Notes: generated from the letters alone by a model not told the origin. Positions 25,875-34,001 are shown, numbered from the stretch's first letter. The stretch: DNA of 64,000 nt from JAKPAM01 sp047601745 (GCA_047601745.1 JASGIS010000001.1:3658001-3722000), one strand, 5' to 3'. Made by a program: numbers and translations.

Positions 25875-25919
25875 CCAAGCGGCCCAGGCGGCCCAGGCGG
25901 CCCAGGCGGCCCAGGCGGC
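25875..25919. repeat. 9-bp tandem repeat, 5 units of CCAGGCGGC
   Basis: One CCAAGCGGC unit followed by four perfect CCAGGCGGC units, starting 13 bp after the larger 9-bp array and ending 8 bp before the stop codon of the next minus-strand gene. Confidence 0.9.
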
Positions 25920-25927
25920 CGCGCGGG

Positions 25928-26410
25928 TCACGCCCGATCGTCGTGGCCGGGCCGTTGTTCGCGCTGGCGGCGAAGGATCTCGCCGTGCACGCGCGCCAGT
26001 TCGTCGGCGACGGCGCGCGAGACCAGGTCGCGTACCCATTGCGACAGCGATTCCTGCAGGTCCGCCTGCAGGCTGCGGAGCCGGCGCTCGAGGACTTCGT
26101 CCAGCGCCCGGCGCAACGGCGCGCCGAGCATCGCGTCGGAACGGTCGATCAATCGCTCCAGAACCTCGTGTTGTACGTGCAGGCTCAGCTCCGACCACCG
26201 GACATCGTCCGGCGGCGGCGGCGGCGGCGCTTCGACGGCGACGGGGCGCGGCGCGGGCAGCACGTCGGTCAGCATCGGGATCGACGCGTCGCCGAAGGCC
26301 GCCGGCGGCGGCCGTGATCCGCCCGGCCCGTCGACGGCATCGGCCGTGCGGGCCGCGCCGGGTGTCGTCGCGCCGGGCGGTCGCCCCGGATCGTGGATCG
26401 ATGCGGCCAT
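25928..26410 (-). CDS. Hypothetical protein, possibly DUF2486 family
   Basis: A 160-residue protein with a Pro/Ala/Gly-rich first half containing IPMLTDVLPAP, followed by a predicted helical second half (LHVQHEVLERLIDR ... LRSLQADLQESLSQWVRDLVSRAVADELARVHGEI). The IPxLTDVV-like motif and position next to holC recall DUF2486 proteins of Burkholderiales, but this is from memory and not certain. ATG 26410 forms a TGATG junction with the holC stop and is preferred over GTG 26413. No function is known. It is the last gene of a pepA-holC-hypothetical group. Confidence 0.65.
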   Translation of the reverse strand: MAASIHDPGRPPGATTPGAARTADAVDGPGGSRPPPAAFGDASIPMLTDVLPAPRPVAVEAPPPPPPDDVRWSELSLHVQHEVLERLIDRSDAMLGAPLRRALDEVLERRLRSLQADLQESLSQWVRDLVSRAVADELARVHGEILRRQREQRPGHDDRA

Positions 26411-26877
26411 CACCGGTCTCCGTCGGGCGCGGCGCGCCCGGACGATCCGGCCGGCCGCGCCGCATCGTGCCGGTCGATCGGGTAGCCGCGATCGGTATAG
26501 AAGCGCCAGCGCTGCCGGCCCGCGACCAGATCCTGCGGATCGTCGCCGACCAGATCGATGAGCCTGTCGAAGCGGCTGAAGAACGTCGGCGTCTGCTCGG
26601 CCAGGTTCACGAGCACCGCATGGTGCGGAAAGTCGTATTCGCGGCCGGCCAGCAGCACCGGCGTATGCGGCGCCAGCTCATCGCCGGCACCCACGTGCGG
26701 GATGAAATCGAGCGAGGAGAACGACCACAGCGCCCGGTCCAGCGCCGCGAGCCGGGCCGGCTGGTCGTCGTAGACGACGACCGGCTGGCCGGCGCGGTAG
26801 ATCTTGCGGATCAGCCGGCAGCAGTAGCCGAGTTTCTCGTCCTGGCCGATGTTGAAATGAACGTCGACGCGGGTCAT
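26410..26877 (-). CDS. holC: DNA polymerase III chi subunit
   Basis: A 155-residue protein matching HolC (147 aa in E. coli): it opens TRVDVHFNIGQDEKLGYCCRLIRKIYRAGQPVVVYDD and has WSFSSLDFIPHV and HAVLVNLAEQTPTFFSRFDRLIDLVG, all conserved. Chi links the clamp loader (through psi) to single-strand binding protein at the replication fork. It follows pepA by about 50 bp, the standard order in proteobacteria, and is translationally coupled to the downstream hypothetical gene. Confidence 0.94.
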   Translation of the reverse strand: MTRVDVHFNIGQDEKLGYCCRLIRKIYRAGQPVVVYDDQPARLAALDRALWSFSSLDFIPHVGAGDELAPHTPVLLAGREYDFPHHAVLVNLAEQTPTFFSRFDRLIDLVGDDPQDLVAGRQRWRFYTDRGYPIDRHDAARPAGSSGRAAPDGDR

Positions 26878-26926
26878 GGGAACGGCGAGGCAACGCGAAA
26901 CGGCGGGCGCCGGTCGTCGTCCGGTC

Positions 26927-28408
26927 TCACTGACTCGCGCGATCGATCAGGAACCGGGTCAGCAGCGGCACCGGGCGACCGCTCGATCCCTTGCTCGCGC
27001 CCGAGCGCCACGCGGTGCCGGCGATGTCCAGGTGCGCCCACGCGTACGGTTTCGTGAAGCGCGACAGGAAGCAGGCGGCCGTGACCGAGCCGGCCGCCCG
27101 CCCGCCGACGTTGGCCATGTCGGCGAACGGCGACTTGATCTGGTCCTGGTACTCGTCGTCCAGCGGCATCCGCCAGCACGGATCGCCGGCCTCGCGGCCG
27201 GCCCGCGACAGTTCGTCGGCCAGCGCATCGTTGGACGAGAACAGCCCGCTATGGTGCGCGCCCAGCGCGATCACGCACGCGCCGGTCAGCGTCGCGATGT
27301 CGACGACGGCCGCCGGCTTGAAGCGTTCGGCGTAAGTCAGCGCGTCGCACAGGATCAGGCGGCCCTCGGCGTCGGTGTTCAGGATCTCGATCGTCTGGCC
27401 GGACATCGACGTCACGATGTCGCCGGGCCGCGACGCGGAGCCGCCGGGCATGTTCTCGACGGTCGGGATGATGCCGACGACGTTCAGCTTGAGCTTCATC
27501 TGGGCGACGGCCCGCAGCGTGCCGAGCACCGAGGCCGCGCCGCACATGTCGTACTTCATCTCGTCCATGTCGGCGGCCGGCTTCAGCGAGATGCCGCCGG
27601 TGTCGAACGTGACGCCCTTGCCGACCAGCACGACCGGCGCGGCCTTGGCGCCGGCGCCCTGGTACGTCAGCGTGATCAGCCTGGGCGGTTCGGCCGAGCC
27701 CTTGGCGACCGCCAGCAGCGCGCCCATCCCCAGGCTTTCCATCTTGCGCGCGTCGAGCACGTCGACCTTCAGCTTGTGGCTGCGCGCCAGCGCGCGGGCG
27801 GTGTCGGCCAGATAGGTCGGCGTGCAGACGTTCGGCGGCGTGTTGCCGAGGTCCTTGGCCAGGTCGATGCCGTCGCACAGCGCCTGCGTCTGCTCGATCA
27901 GCGCGTTGGCGGCCGCGGCCTCGGCGGCGCCCACGCCCAGCACGATCGCCGTCACGCCGCGGCCGCTGTCGTCCTTCTTCGACTTGTAGGCGTCGAAGCG
28001 GTAAGCGGCTTCGCGCGCGGCCATCACGACGCAGCGCAGTTTCCAGTCGAGCTCGCGCCCGGCCACCGGCGTCTCGTGCAGCAGCGAGAAAGCCTCGCCC
28101 GACGGCAACTGCCGCAGCTCGCGGACCGCGGCGGCGGCCATCTTGCGGTAAGTCCGCTCGGATACCGGCGATTCGTCGCCGGCCGATACCAGCAGCGCGC
28201 GCGCCGCCGGTCCTTCCAGCGGCAGCAGCAGCGTCGCGCCGGCCTTCTTGTCGAGATCGCCGGCGGCGATCGCCTTGCCCAGCTTCTTGCCGCAGGCCGC
28301 GTCGATCGCCGCGCCTCCGGCGCCGAGCGTCTTGCCGCCGTGCACCGGCACGATCACGCAAGCGGTCTTGACGCGCTCGGGCGCCGAGGTCTTTGTGCTA
28401 AATTGCAT
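26927..28408 (-). CDS. pepA: Leucyl aminopeptidase (M17)
   Basis: A 493-residue cytosol aminopeptidase. The M17 signature NTDAEGRL is at residues 344-351 and the metal-binding VGKGVTFDTGG at 262-272, with the conserved Lys and Asp residues in both. The enzyme removes N-terminal residues, preferably Leu, using two metal ions, and acts as a hexamer. In E. coli the same protein also binds DNA. The gene is divergent from lptF, a classic arrangement. Confidence 0.97.
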   Translation of the reverse strand: MQFSTKTSAPERVKTACVIVPVHGGKTLGAGGAAIDAACGKKLGKAIAAGDLDKKAGATLLLPLEGPAARALLVSAGDESPVSERTYRKMAAAAVRELRQLPSGEAFSLLHETPVAGRELDWKLRCVVMAAREAAYRFDAYKSKKDDSGRGVTAIVLGVGAAEAAAANALIEQTQALCDGIDLAKDLGNTPPNVCTPTYLADTARALARSHKLKVDVLDARKMESLGMGALLAVAKGSAEPPRLITLTYQGAGAKAAPVVLVGKGVTFDTGGISLKPAADMDEMKYDMCGAASVLGTLRAVAQMKLKLNVVGIIPTVENMPGGSASRPGDIVTSMSGQTIEILNTDAEGRLILCDALTYAERFKPAAVVDIATLTGACVIALGAHHSGLFSSNDALADELSRAGREAGDPCWRMPLDDEYQDQIKSPFADMANVGGRAAGSVTAACFLSRFTKPYAWAHLDIAGTAWRSGASKGSSGRPVPLLTRFLIDRASQ

Positions 28409-28543
28409 CGGATTCTTCCTGTCTGCCGGTCACGACGACGTCGTCGATCGTGCGGCGCCGTTGTCCGCGGGTTCCGCGCGAAGCCTCGTCGTTCAGGCGA
28501 GGAGGTTCGTGCGATGACGTTCGAGCAGCGGCGTTCGCGCAAC

Positions 28544-28549
28544 GATTAT
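28544..28549 (-). promoter_or_regulatory. Candidate -10 box for pepA
   Basis: Perfect TATAAT on the minus strand, about 136 nt upstream of the pepA ATG, in the 253-bp divergent gap shared with lptF. No strong -35 hexamer stands in register. The same AT patch could serve lptF on the other strand (TATAGA at 28546-28551). Confidence 0.4.
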
Positions 28550-28638
28550 AGAGGACCGTCCATCGGCCCGGACCGATCGTTGCGTCCGCGCCCGTCGCCG
28601 CCTGGTCCGCCCGTCGTCCCGTCCCGCTGCCTCCCGAT

Positions 28639-28664
28639 CGATAGCCCGATGCGATAGCCCGATG
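28639..28664 (+). repeat. 13-bp perfect tandem duplication over the lptF start codon
   Basis: CGATAGCCCGATG occurs twice back to back (28639-28651 and 28652-28664). The second copy ends with the lptF ATG. The first copy ends with another ATG that reads Met-Arg-stop, because 13 bp shifts the frame. Confidence 0.9.
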
Positions 28665-29789
28665 CTGTTCACGAAAGCGCTTCGTCGTGATCTGGCCAAC
28701 CTGGCCGGTGTGATCTTCGCGACACTGTTCACGATCATGGTCACGACCACGCTGATCCGGATCCTCGGACGCGCGGCCAACGGCAAGGTCGACTCGGCGA
28801 GCGTGCTGCCGCTGATCGCGTTCAGCTCGGTCAATTACCTGCCGGTGCTGCTGATCCTGACGCTGTACGTATCGGTGCTGGTGTCGCTGACGCGCGCGTA
28901 CCAGGACTCGGAGATGGTCATCTGGTTCGCCAGCGGCCAGTCGCTCGGCGCGTGGATCCGGCCGGTGCTGGGCTTCGCGCTGCCGTTCGTCGTCGTCAGC
29001 GCGGCGATCGCGTTCGGCGTCGCACCCTGGGCCAATCGTCAGGCCAGCGACATGCGCAAGCAGTTCGAGAACCGCGAGGACATCGCGCAGGTCGCGCCGG
29101 GCCAGTTCCGCGAGTCGGCCAGCGCCAATCGCGTGTTCTTCGTCGAGGCGCTCAGCAACGACCAGACGATGATCCGCAACGTGTTCGTCACGCAGTCGCA
29201 GGGACAGAACGTGATCGTCGTCGTCTCGCGCGGCGGCCGGCTCGAGACCCATGCCAACGGCGACCGCTTCATCGTGCTCGAGAACGGACGGCGCTACGAC
29301 GGCGCGGTCGAAGGCGCCGAGTTCAAGCTGATGGAGTTCGCGCGCTACGGCGTGCTGCTCGACAACAGCGGGACGAACGGCACCGCCGACGATTCGACGA
29401 AGATCCTCGACACGGCCGCACTGATCGGCGACCCGACGCGACGCAACCTGGCCGAGCTGATGTGGCGGATCAGCCTGCCGGTCTCGGCGGTGGTGCTGGC
29501 GCTGCTGGCGATTCCGATGTCGGCCTTCAATCCGCGTGCCGGCCGTTCGATCAACCTGGTGCTGGCGCTGCTGATCTACGTCGTCTACAACAACCTGCTG
29601 TCGCTGGCGCAGGGGTGGATCGCGCAGGGCAAGCTGTCGTTCGGCGTCGGCGTGACGGTCGTGCACCTGGTGTTCGCGGTGCTGGTCGTCTGGCTGTTCT
29701 ACCGGCGGATGACGCTGGTGCGCTGGCGCCTGCCGTGGCGGCGGGCGCCGGCGGTCGCGGCGCCTTCGGGCGGGCAGGCGGGCGCATGA
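28662..29789 (+). CDS. lptF: LPS export permease LptF
   Basis: A 375-residue YjgP/YjgQ family protein with the LptF layout: three N-terminal helices, a large periplasmic beta-jellyroll region (about residues 130-260: QVAPGQFRESASANRVFFVEAL, RFIVLENGRRYDGAVEGAEFKLMEF), then three C-terminal helices. With LptG and the LptB ATPase it extracts lipopolysaccharide from the inner membrane. The stop overlaps the lptG ATG (ATGA). It is divergent from pepA. The ribosome site is poor. Confidence 0.95.
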   Translation: MLFTKALRRDLANLAGVIFATLFTIMVTTTLIRILGRAANGKVDSASVLPLIAFSSVNYLPVLLILTLYVSVLVSLTRAYQDSEMVIWFASGQSLGAWIRPVLGFALPFVVVSAAIAFGVAPWANRQASDMRKQFENREDIAQVAPGQFRESASANRVFFVEALSNDQTMIRNVFVTQSQGQNVIVVVSRGGRLETHANGDRFIVLENGRRYDGAVEGAEFKLMEFARYGVLLDNSGTNGTADDSTKILDTAALIGDPTRRNLAELMWRISLPVSAVVLALLAIPMSAFNPRAGRSINLVLALLIYVVYNNLLSLAQGWIAQGKLSFGVGVTVVHLVFAVLVVWLFYRRMTLVRWRLPWRRAPAVAAPSGGQAGA

Positions 29790-30919
29790 AGCTGATCGGC
29801 CGTTACATGCGCCGGGAGATCCTGGGCGCCGTCGCGTTCGTGCTGCTCGGTTTTCTCGCGCTGTTCGCGTTCTTCGATTTCATCAGCGAAGTCGAGGACG
29901 TCGGCCGCGGCGGCTACAAGCTGCAGCACGCGATCATCTACGTGCTGCTGGGCCTGCCCAACCACGCTTATGAACTGATGCCGATCGCCGCGCTGATCGG
30001 CACGATCTACGCGCTCGCGCAGTTCGTCTCGCACTCCGAGTTCACGGCGATGCGCGTGGCCGGCCTGGGACGGGCGATGGCGCTGCGCCAGATCGTGAAG
30101 ATCGGCCTGATCTTCGCGGGCTTCACGCTGGTGCTCGGCGAGGTCGTCACTCCCGGCGCCGAGACGCTCGCGCAGCGCGTGCGGCTGACCGCGATGGGCA
30201 CGTCGGTCGCCAACAAGTTCCGCTCGGGTCTGTGGATCAAGGACACCGCGCGGGACGCGCACGGCCAGATCGAACGCACGCGCTTCGTCAACATCGCGCA
30301 GTTGATGCCCGATACCTCGCTGCAGCAGGTGCGGGTCTTCGAGTTCGATCCGCAGTTCCGCCTGCGCCAGATCCTGACCGCCGCGACCGGCCGGTTCCTG
30401 CCGCCGGATTCGTGGGAGCTGAACGACGTGCGCGAGACGCGCCTGATCGACAGCGACGACGTCGAGAAGACGATGCTGATCCATGCCGAGCAGCGCACGC
30501 TGCCGCAGCTCGTCTGGCGCTCGGAGCTCAATCCCGACCTGCTCGGCGTGCTGCTCGTCGATCCGGAGCGGATGTCGGCGCACAACCTCGCGCAATACGT
30601 GTCGTACATGCGCGCCAACCAGCAGCGCGCCGACCGCTACGAGATCGCGATGTGGAAGAAGATCGTCTATCCGATCGCCGTCATCGTGATGATGATGCTC
30701 GCGCTGCCGTTCGGTTATCTGCAGGCCCGTGCCGGCGGCATCGGCTACAAGGTCTTCGCCGGCATCATGATCGGCATCCTGTTCCACTTCATGAACGGAC
30801 TGTTCTCGCACCTGGGCATGCTGAATACCTGGCCCGCGTGGCTGGCCGCGAGCGTACCGAGCGCGGTCGCGCTGTTGGTCGCGCTGGCGATGCTCGGCTG
30901 GGTCGATCGCGCGCGTTGA
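29786..30919 (+). CDS. lptG: LPS export permease LptG
   Basis: A 377-residue partner of LptF: KLIGRYMRREILGAVAFVLLGFLALFAFFDFISEVEDVG is the typical N-terminal helix, then LLGLPNHAYELMPIAALIGTIYALAQFVSHSEFTAMRVAG, a periplasmic domain and the closing helices (IAVIVMMMLALPFGYLQAR). It couples ATP hydrolysis by LptB to LPS transport. It overlaps lptF by 4 nt. A small hairpin with a T-run lies about 90 nt downstream. Confidence 0.96.
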   Translation: MKLIGRYMRREILGAVAFVLLGFLALFAFFDFISEVEDVGRGGYKLQHAIIYVLLGLPNHAYELMPIAALIGTIYALAQFVSHSEFTAMRVAGLGRAMALRQIVKIGLIFAGFTLVLGEVVTPGAETLAQRVRLTAMGTSVANKFRSGLWIKDTARDAHGQIERTRFVNIAQLMPDTSLQQVRVFEFDPQFRLRQILTAATGRFLPPDSWELNDVRETRLIDSDDVEKTMLIHAEQRTLPQLVWRSELNPDLLGVLLVDPERMSAHNLAQYVSYMRANQQRADRYEIAMWKKIVYPIAVIVMMMLALPFGYLQARAGGIGYKVFAGIMIGILFHFMNGLFSHLGMLNTWPAWLAASVPSAVALLVALAMLGWVDRAR

Positions 30920-31010
30920 CGCGCGTCGAGCGGGGCGCGGGACTCGTGAATCGGACCGCGACGCCTGTGAAGCGCACCTCGCGCGGACGCGGTGGCGCAG
31001 GGTTCCAGGT

Positions 31011-31027
31011 AAGCCCGTAAGGGTTTT
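31011..31027 (+). terminator. Weak intrinsic terminator after lptG
   Basis: AAGCCC pairs with GGGTTT (one G-T) around a GTAA loop, followed by more T residues. The stem is short. Confidence 0.4.
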
Positions 31028-31113
31028 TCCGAAGGCTTGGTTTGTCGCGCTTTGCGTGAGATCAAATGGTGCGTCGATGCGCGGATTTTGTGCGGTGCAA
31101 AGCGATTTATTTG

Positions 31114-31142
31114 TGGACGCCCCATGAATGTTTGGCTAAAGT
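31114..31142 (+). promoter_or_regulatory. Candidate promoter in the lptG-LysR gap
   Basis: TGGACG (31114-31119) and TAAAGT (31137-31142) each match 4 of 6 consensus positions and are separated by 17 bp. The surrounding 31.03-31.15 kb is clearly poorer in GC than the rest of the window. Confidence 0.35.
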
Positions 31143-31148
31143 ACGTCC

Positions 31149-31250
31149 ATCGCGTCGCTCACCTGGTGACGGCGCCACGGAGTATCGAGGAGGAGGAGAG
31201 GCAGCCATGCTGCCATTTGAGGCGCACAGCGATGTGCGCCTTTTTCTTTT
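31149..31250 (+). ncRNA. Possible ~100-nt small RNA or leader with intrinsic terminator
   Basis: The 600-bp gap 30920-31519 holds no convincing gene but shows a purine run (GAGGAGGAGGAGAGG, about 31186-31200), a hairpin GGCAGC-CAT-GCTGCC (31200-31214), then a strong 9-bp terminator stem (31220-31228 with 31233-31241, loop GCGA) and a T-rich tract to 31250. With the promoter candidate at 31114-31142 this would make a transcript of about 100 nt. An alternative reading is a short leader ORF: ATG 31207 follows the purine run at ribosome-site distance and could encode 52 residues, but the terminator lies inside it. Confidence 0.4.
31220..31250 (+). terminator. Strong intrinsic terminator
   Basis: AGGCGCACA-GCGA-TGTGCGCCT hairpin with TTTTTCTTTT following. 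It does not follow any annotated CDS closely (lptG ends 300 nt upstream), which is why a separate short transcript is suspected. Confidence 0.85.
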
Positions 31251-31519
31251 CCCGATCGCCTTTCGGTCATGCCCGTTCATCGCGCATTCTCGCGGGCGCC
31301 GGCGGATCCGGAATCACCCGGATCGGCATTGTCCGGCTGTTTTAGAAGATCCGGTATGCCCGTGACGCCGATCGGCGACCCGCCGCGCCGTAGTGGGGCC
31401 CGATCGCCGTCGACCGGCGCCGCGACGCGCGCTCCGATGCCGAGCCGCGCACCGTCGGCGCTGTGTTATTTTCCGCGCAGCGGCCCGCCCGCCGACGTCC
31501 GACCCTTCGATCGATCCCC

Positions 31520-32446
31520 ATGAACCTGCAGCAGTTGCGCTTCGTGCGCGAGACGGTGCGCAACGGCTTCAGCCTGACGCGTGCGGCCCAGGTCCTGCGC
31601 ACGTCGCAGCCGGCGCTGTCGCGCGGCATCCTCGAGCTCGAGGCCGAATTGGGCGTCGACATCTTCGTGCGCCACGGCAAGCGGATCACCGGGCTGACCG
31701 AACCGGGCAAGGCGATCCGGCAACGGGCCGAACGCGCGCTGGCCGAAGTCGGCGGCATCGAACGCGTGGCGTCCGACTACCGGGCGCGCGATGCCGGCGA
31801 GCTGCGGATCGCGACTACGCACACGCAGGCGCGCTACCTGCTGCCCACGGTGATCCGCGAGTTCCGCCGCCGCTATCCGGCGGTGCGGTTGACGCTGCTG
31901 CAGGGCAGCCCGCAGCAGATCAGCAGCCAGGTGATCTCGCGCGAGGCCGACTTCGCGGTCGCGACCGAAGTACCGGAGGACGTGCCCGAACTCGTGCTGA
32001 TCCCCTCGGTCGAATGGCGGCACGTGATCCTGGTTCCCGACGGGCATCCGCTGCTCGGGCAACCGGTCACGCTGGAGCGGCTCGCGCAGTACAAGATCGT
32101 CACCTACGTCGAGGCCTTCGCCGGCCGCCGCCGCATCGACCGGGCGTTCGAGCAGGCCGGCATCGAGCCCGACGTCGTGCTGTCGGCGATCGACTCGGAC
32201 GTCATCAAAACCTACGTGTCGCTGGGCCTGGGCGTCGGCATCGTCGCCGGCATGGCCTATGATCCGGTGCGGGATCGCGGACTGGTCGCGTTGCCGGCCG
32301 GTCACCTGTTCGGCGTCAACCGCGTGCGGCTCGCCGTACATCGCGCCGCGTACCTGCGCGGCTTCGCGATCGCCTTCATCGAACTGCTGGCGCCGGATGC
32401 CGACCGCGCGCTGATCGAATCGCTGCGCAGCGCCGGCACGGCGTGA
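31520..32446 (+). CDS. LysR-family regulator, CysB/Cbl-like
   Basis: A 308-residue LysR-type regulator. The N-terminus MNLQQLRFVRETVRNGFSLTRAAQVLRTSQPALSRGI and the following ELGVDIFVRHGKRITGLTEPG are characteristic of CysB and Cbl rather than generic LysR proteins. The effector domain has IATTHTQARYLLP and VGIVAGMAYD, also typical of CysB-type sulfur regulators. It likely controls sulfur or cysteine-related genes; a serine acetyltransferase lies 9 kb downstream but is not adjacent. It is slightly shorter than E. coli CysB (324 aa). Confidence 0.9.
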   Translation: MNLQQLRFVRETVRNGFSLTRAAQVLRTSQPALSRGILELEAELGVDIFVRHGKRITGLTEPGKAIRQRAERALAEVGGIERVASDYRARDAGELRIATTHTQARYLLPTVIREFRRRYPAVRLTLLQGSPQQISSQVISREADFAVATEVPEDVPELVLIPSVEWRHVILVPDGHPLLGQPVTLERLAQYKIVTYVEAFAGRRRIDRAFEQAGIEPDVVLSAIDSDVIKTYVSLGLGVGIVAGMAYDPVRDRGLVALPAGHLFGVNRVRLAVHRAAYLRGFAIAFIELLAPDADRALIESLRSAGTA

Positions 32447-32501
32447 GCGCGGACCGTCGGGCGGCGCGGCGGCCGGCCGGCATCGAGACGGGAGAGACGG
32501 G

Positions 32502-33524
32502 GTGGCGACAGTAGTGGTGGCGGGGGCCGGCGCGATCGGGGGCATCGTCGCCGCGCGCATGGCGATGGCCGGGCATGAGGTCGGCGTGATCGCGCGCGGC
32601 GCGCACCTGCAGGCGATCGTTCGGGACGGGCTCGTGCTGGACGACCGGCTGGCGGGCCGGCGCGACGCGGTCCGCGTCCGGGCCAGCGACCGGGCCGATG
32701 CGTTCTCGCCGCCGGACCTGCTGCTGGTCGGCGTCAAGGCGCCCGCGCTGGCCGGCCTGCTGCCGACGCTGACGCCGCTGGTCGCCGCGCACACGATCGT
32801 CGTGCCGGCGCTCAACGGCCTGCCGTGGTGGTACTTCCACCAGGCCGGCGGCGCGTTCGACGGCCGCCGGATCCGCTGCCTGGATCCGGACGGCACGCTG
32901 GCCGCGGCGATCGATCCGGCGCGCATCGTCGGCTGCGTCGTGCACCTGGCCGGCGAGGTGCCGTCGCCCGGCGTCGTGTCGCACACGGCCAATCGCACGA
33001 TGATCGTCGGCGAACCCGGCGAACCCGGCGAACCCGGCGAACCCGGCGGATCCGCCGCCGATGACGGGCGCGCCGGACGGCTCGCGGGCTGGTGGCGCGG
33101 CAGCGGCATGGACGTGACGGTCTCGGACGACATCCGCCGCGACATCTGGACCAAGCTGCTGGGCAACCTGTCGTTCAACCCGGTCGCTGCGCTGACCGGC
33201 TACCGCGCCGACCAGATGATCGACGATGCCGAGGTGCTGGCGGTCGTCCGCGCGATGATGGACGAGGCTCGCGCGGTGGCGACGGCGCTGGGCGTCGCGC
33301 GCCTGATGAGCGTCGACGAGCGGATCGAGATGGCGCGCAGCATCGGCGGCGCGCGGCCCTCGACGCTGCAGGACTTCGAGGCCGGCCGCCGGCCCGAGAT
33401 CGAGGGGCTCGTCGGCTCGGTCATCGAGGTCGCGCAATGGGTCGGCGTGCCGGTGCCGACGGTGCGGCACGTCGCGGCGCTGCTGACCGCCCGCGCGCGC
33501 ACGCTGGGCCTGCTCGGTCGGTGA
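32502..33524 (+). CDS. 2-dehydropantoate 2-reductase family protein (ApbA/PanE)
   Basis: A 340-residue NADPH-dependent reductase. The N-terminus VVVAGAGAIGGIVAARMAMAGHEVGVIARG is the Rossmann motif, VGVKAPAL carries the conserved Lys, and WTKLLGNLSFNPVAALTG is the ketopantoate reductase signature in the helical domain. PanE makes pantoate for coenzyme A, but many paralogues reduce other oxoacids. A surface loop has grown by the repeat (GEP)4, from a 9-bp tandem repeat. Start is GTG with a GGGAGAG ribosome site. Confidence 0.86.
   Translation: MATVVVAGAGAIGGIVAARMAMAGHEVGVIARGAHLQAIVRDGLVLDDRLAGRRDAVRVRASDRADAFSPPDLLLVGVKAPALAGLLPTLTPLVAAHTIVVPALNGLPWWYFHQAGGAFDGRRIRCLDPDGTLAAAIDPARIVGCVVHLAGEVPSPGVVSHTANRTMIVGEPGEPGEPGEPGGSAADDGRAGRLAGWWRGSGMDVTVSDDIRRDIWTKLLGNLSFNPVAALTGYRADQMIDDAEVLAVVRAMMDEARAVATALGVARLMSVDERIEMARSIGGARPSTLQDFEAGRRPEIEGLVGSVIEVAQWVGVPVPTVRHVAALLTARARTLGLLGR
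33013..33055. repeat. 9-bp tandem repeat inside the panE-like gene
   Basis: Four-plus copies of GAACCCGGC, encoding Gly-Glu-Pro repeats. The frame stays open because the unit is a multiple of three. Confidence 0.88.
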
Positions 33525-33580
33525 TCGGCGGATATCGATGCGGGCGCGCGTGATTCGCGCCCCCAGAGCTCGAACTTTTT

Positions 33581-33588
33581 GCTAGAAT
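33581..33588 (+). promoter_or_regulatory. Extended -10 promoter element for tRNA-Ala
   Basis: Extended -10 TGC-TAGAAT reading: the TG lies at 33580-33581 and TAGAAT at 33583-33588, ending 10 nt before the tRNA 5' end. No consensus -35 is visible, which an extended -10 can tolerate. Confidence 0.45.
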
Positions 33589-33598
33589 GCGCGGCGTT

Positions 33599-33674
<76 letters not shown>

Positions 33675-33682
33675 CCACACAT

Positions 33683-33712
33683 AGACGCCCAACCGTTCCC
33701 GGTTGGGCGTCT
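33683..33712 (+). terminator. Hairpin terminator after tRNA-Ala
   Basis: A 12-bp perfect stem (33683-33694 with 33701-33712) around a 6-nt loop. The T-tract is weak (GCCTTTG). Confidence 0.6.
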
Positions 33713-33880
33713 GCCTTTGCGGATCCCGCTCGCCACGCAGGGTTCCCGACCATTCTGCGGGTGACACCTGCCGGCCGCCCGGCCGCCCGACAGCCACGAC
33801 CTGTCCGGTTCGCCCCTTCTTTTCCACCCCTGTCTTCTCCCGAAATCCGCGCCAGCTTCTTCGCCGTGGCGCTCGCGGGC

Positions 33881-33937
33881 GGTGGCATTCATCGCTAGGC
33901 GTCATCGGCGGTGTCATTCATCGCCTGGCGTCATCGA
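33881..33937. repeat. 28-bp near-direct repeat, 29-bp period, in the CAR-ADH leader
   Basis: Copies at 33881-33908 and 33910-33937 agree at 24 of 28 positions. They lie about 205-260 bp upstream of the carboxylic acid reductase fusion start. The gap 33713-34141 holds no other gene-like feature. The repeat could be a pair of binding sites for a regulator. Confidence 0.75.
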
Positions 33938-33987
33938 TTGCCTGCCGCGTTCGAAGCACGACACTGGCGACGATCGGGTTCCCTATT

Positions 33988-34001
33988 GCCTTTGCAAAGG
34001 C
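33988..34001. promoter_or_regulatory. Perfect 14-bp palindrome upstream of the CAR-ADH gene
   Basis: GCCTTTGCAAAGGC reads identically on both strands, 140 bp before the start codon. It has the size and symmetry of an operator for a dimeric regulator. No cognate regulator gene is adjacent. Confidence 0.4.

Noticed and set aside
25579..25878. 99-residue minus-strand frame rich in Thr-Arg-Ile and Thr-Asn-Pro
   Set aside because: It is a translation of the 9-bp repeat array and starts outside any ribosome site; no real protein is supported.
28544..28551. TATAGA as an lptF promoter
   Set aside because: The overlapping minus-strand TATAAT is a better match and serves pepA; with no -35 box for lptF, a separate call is not supported.
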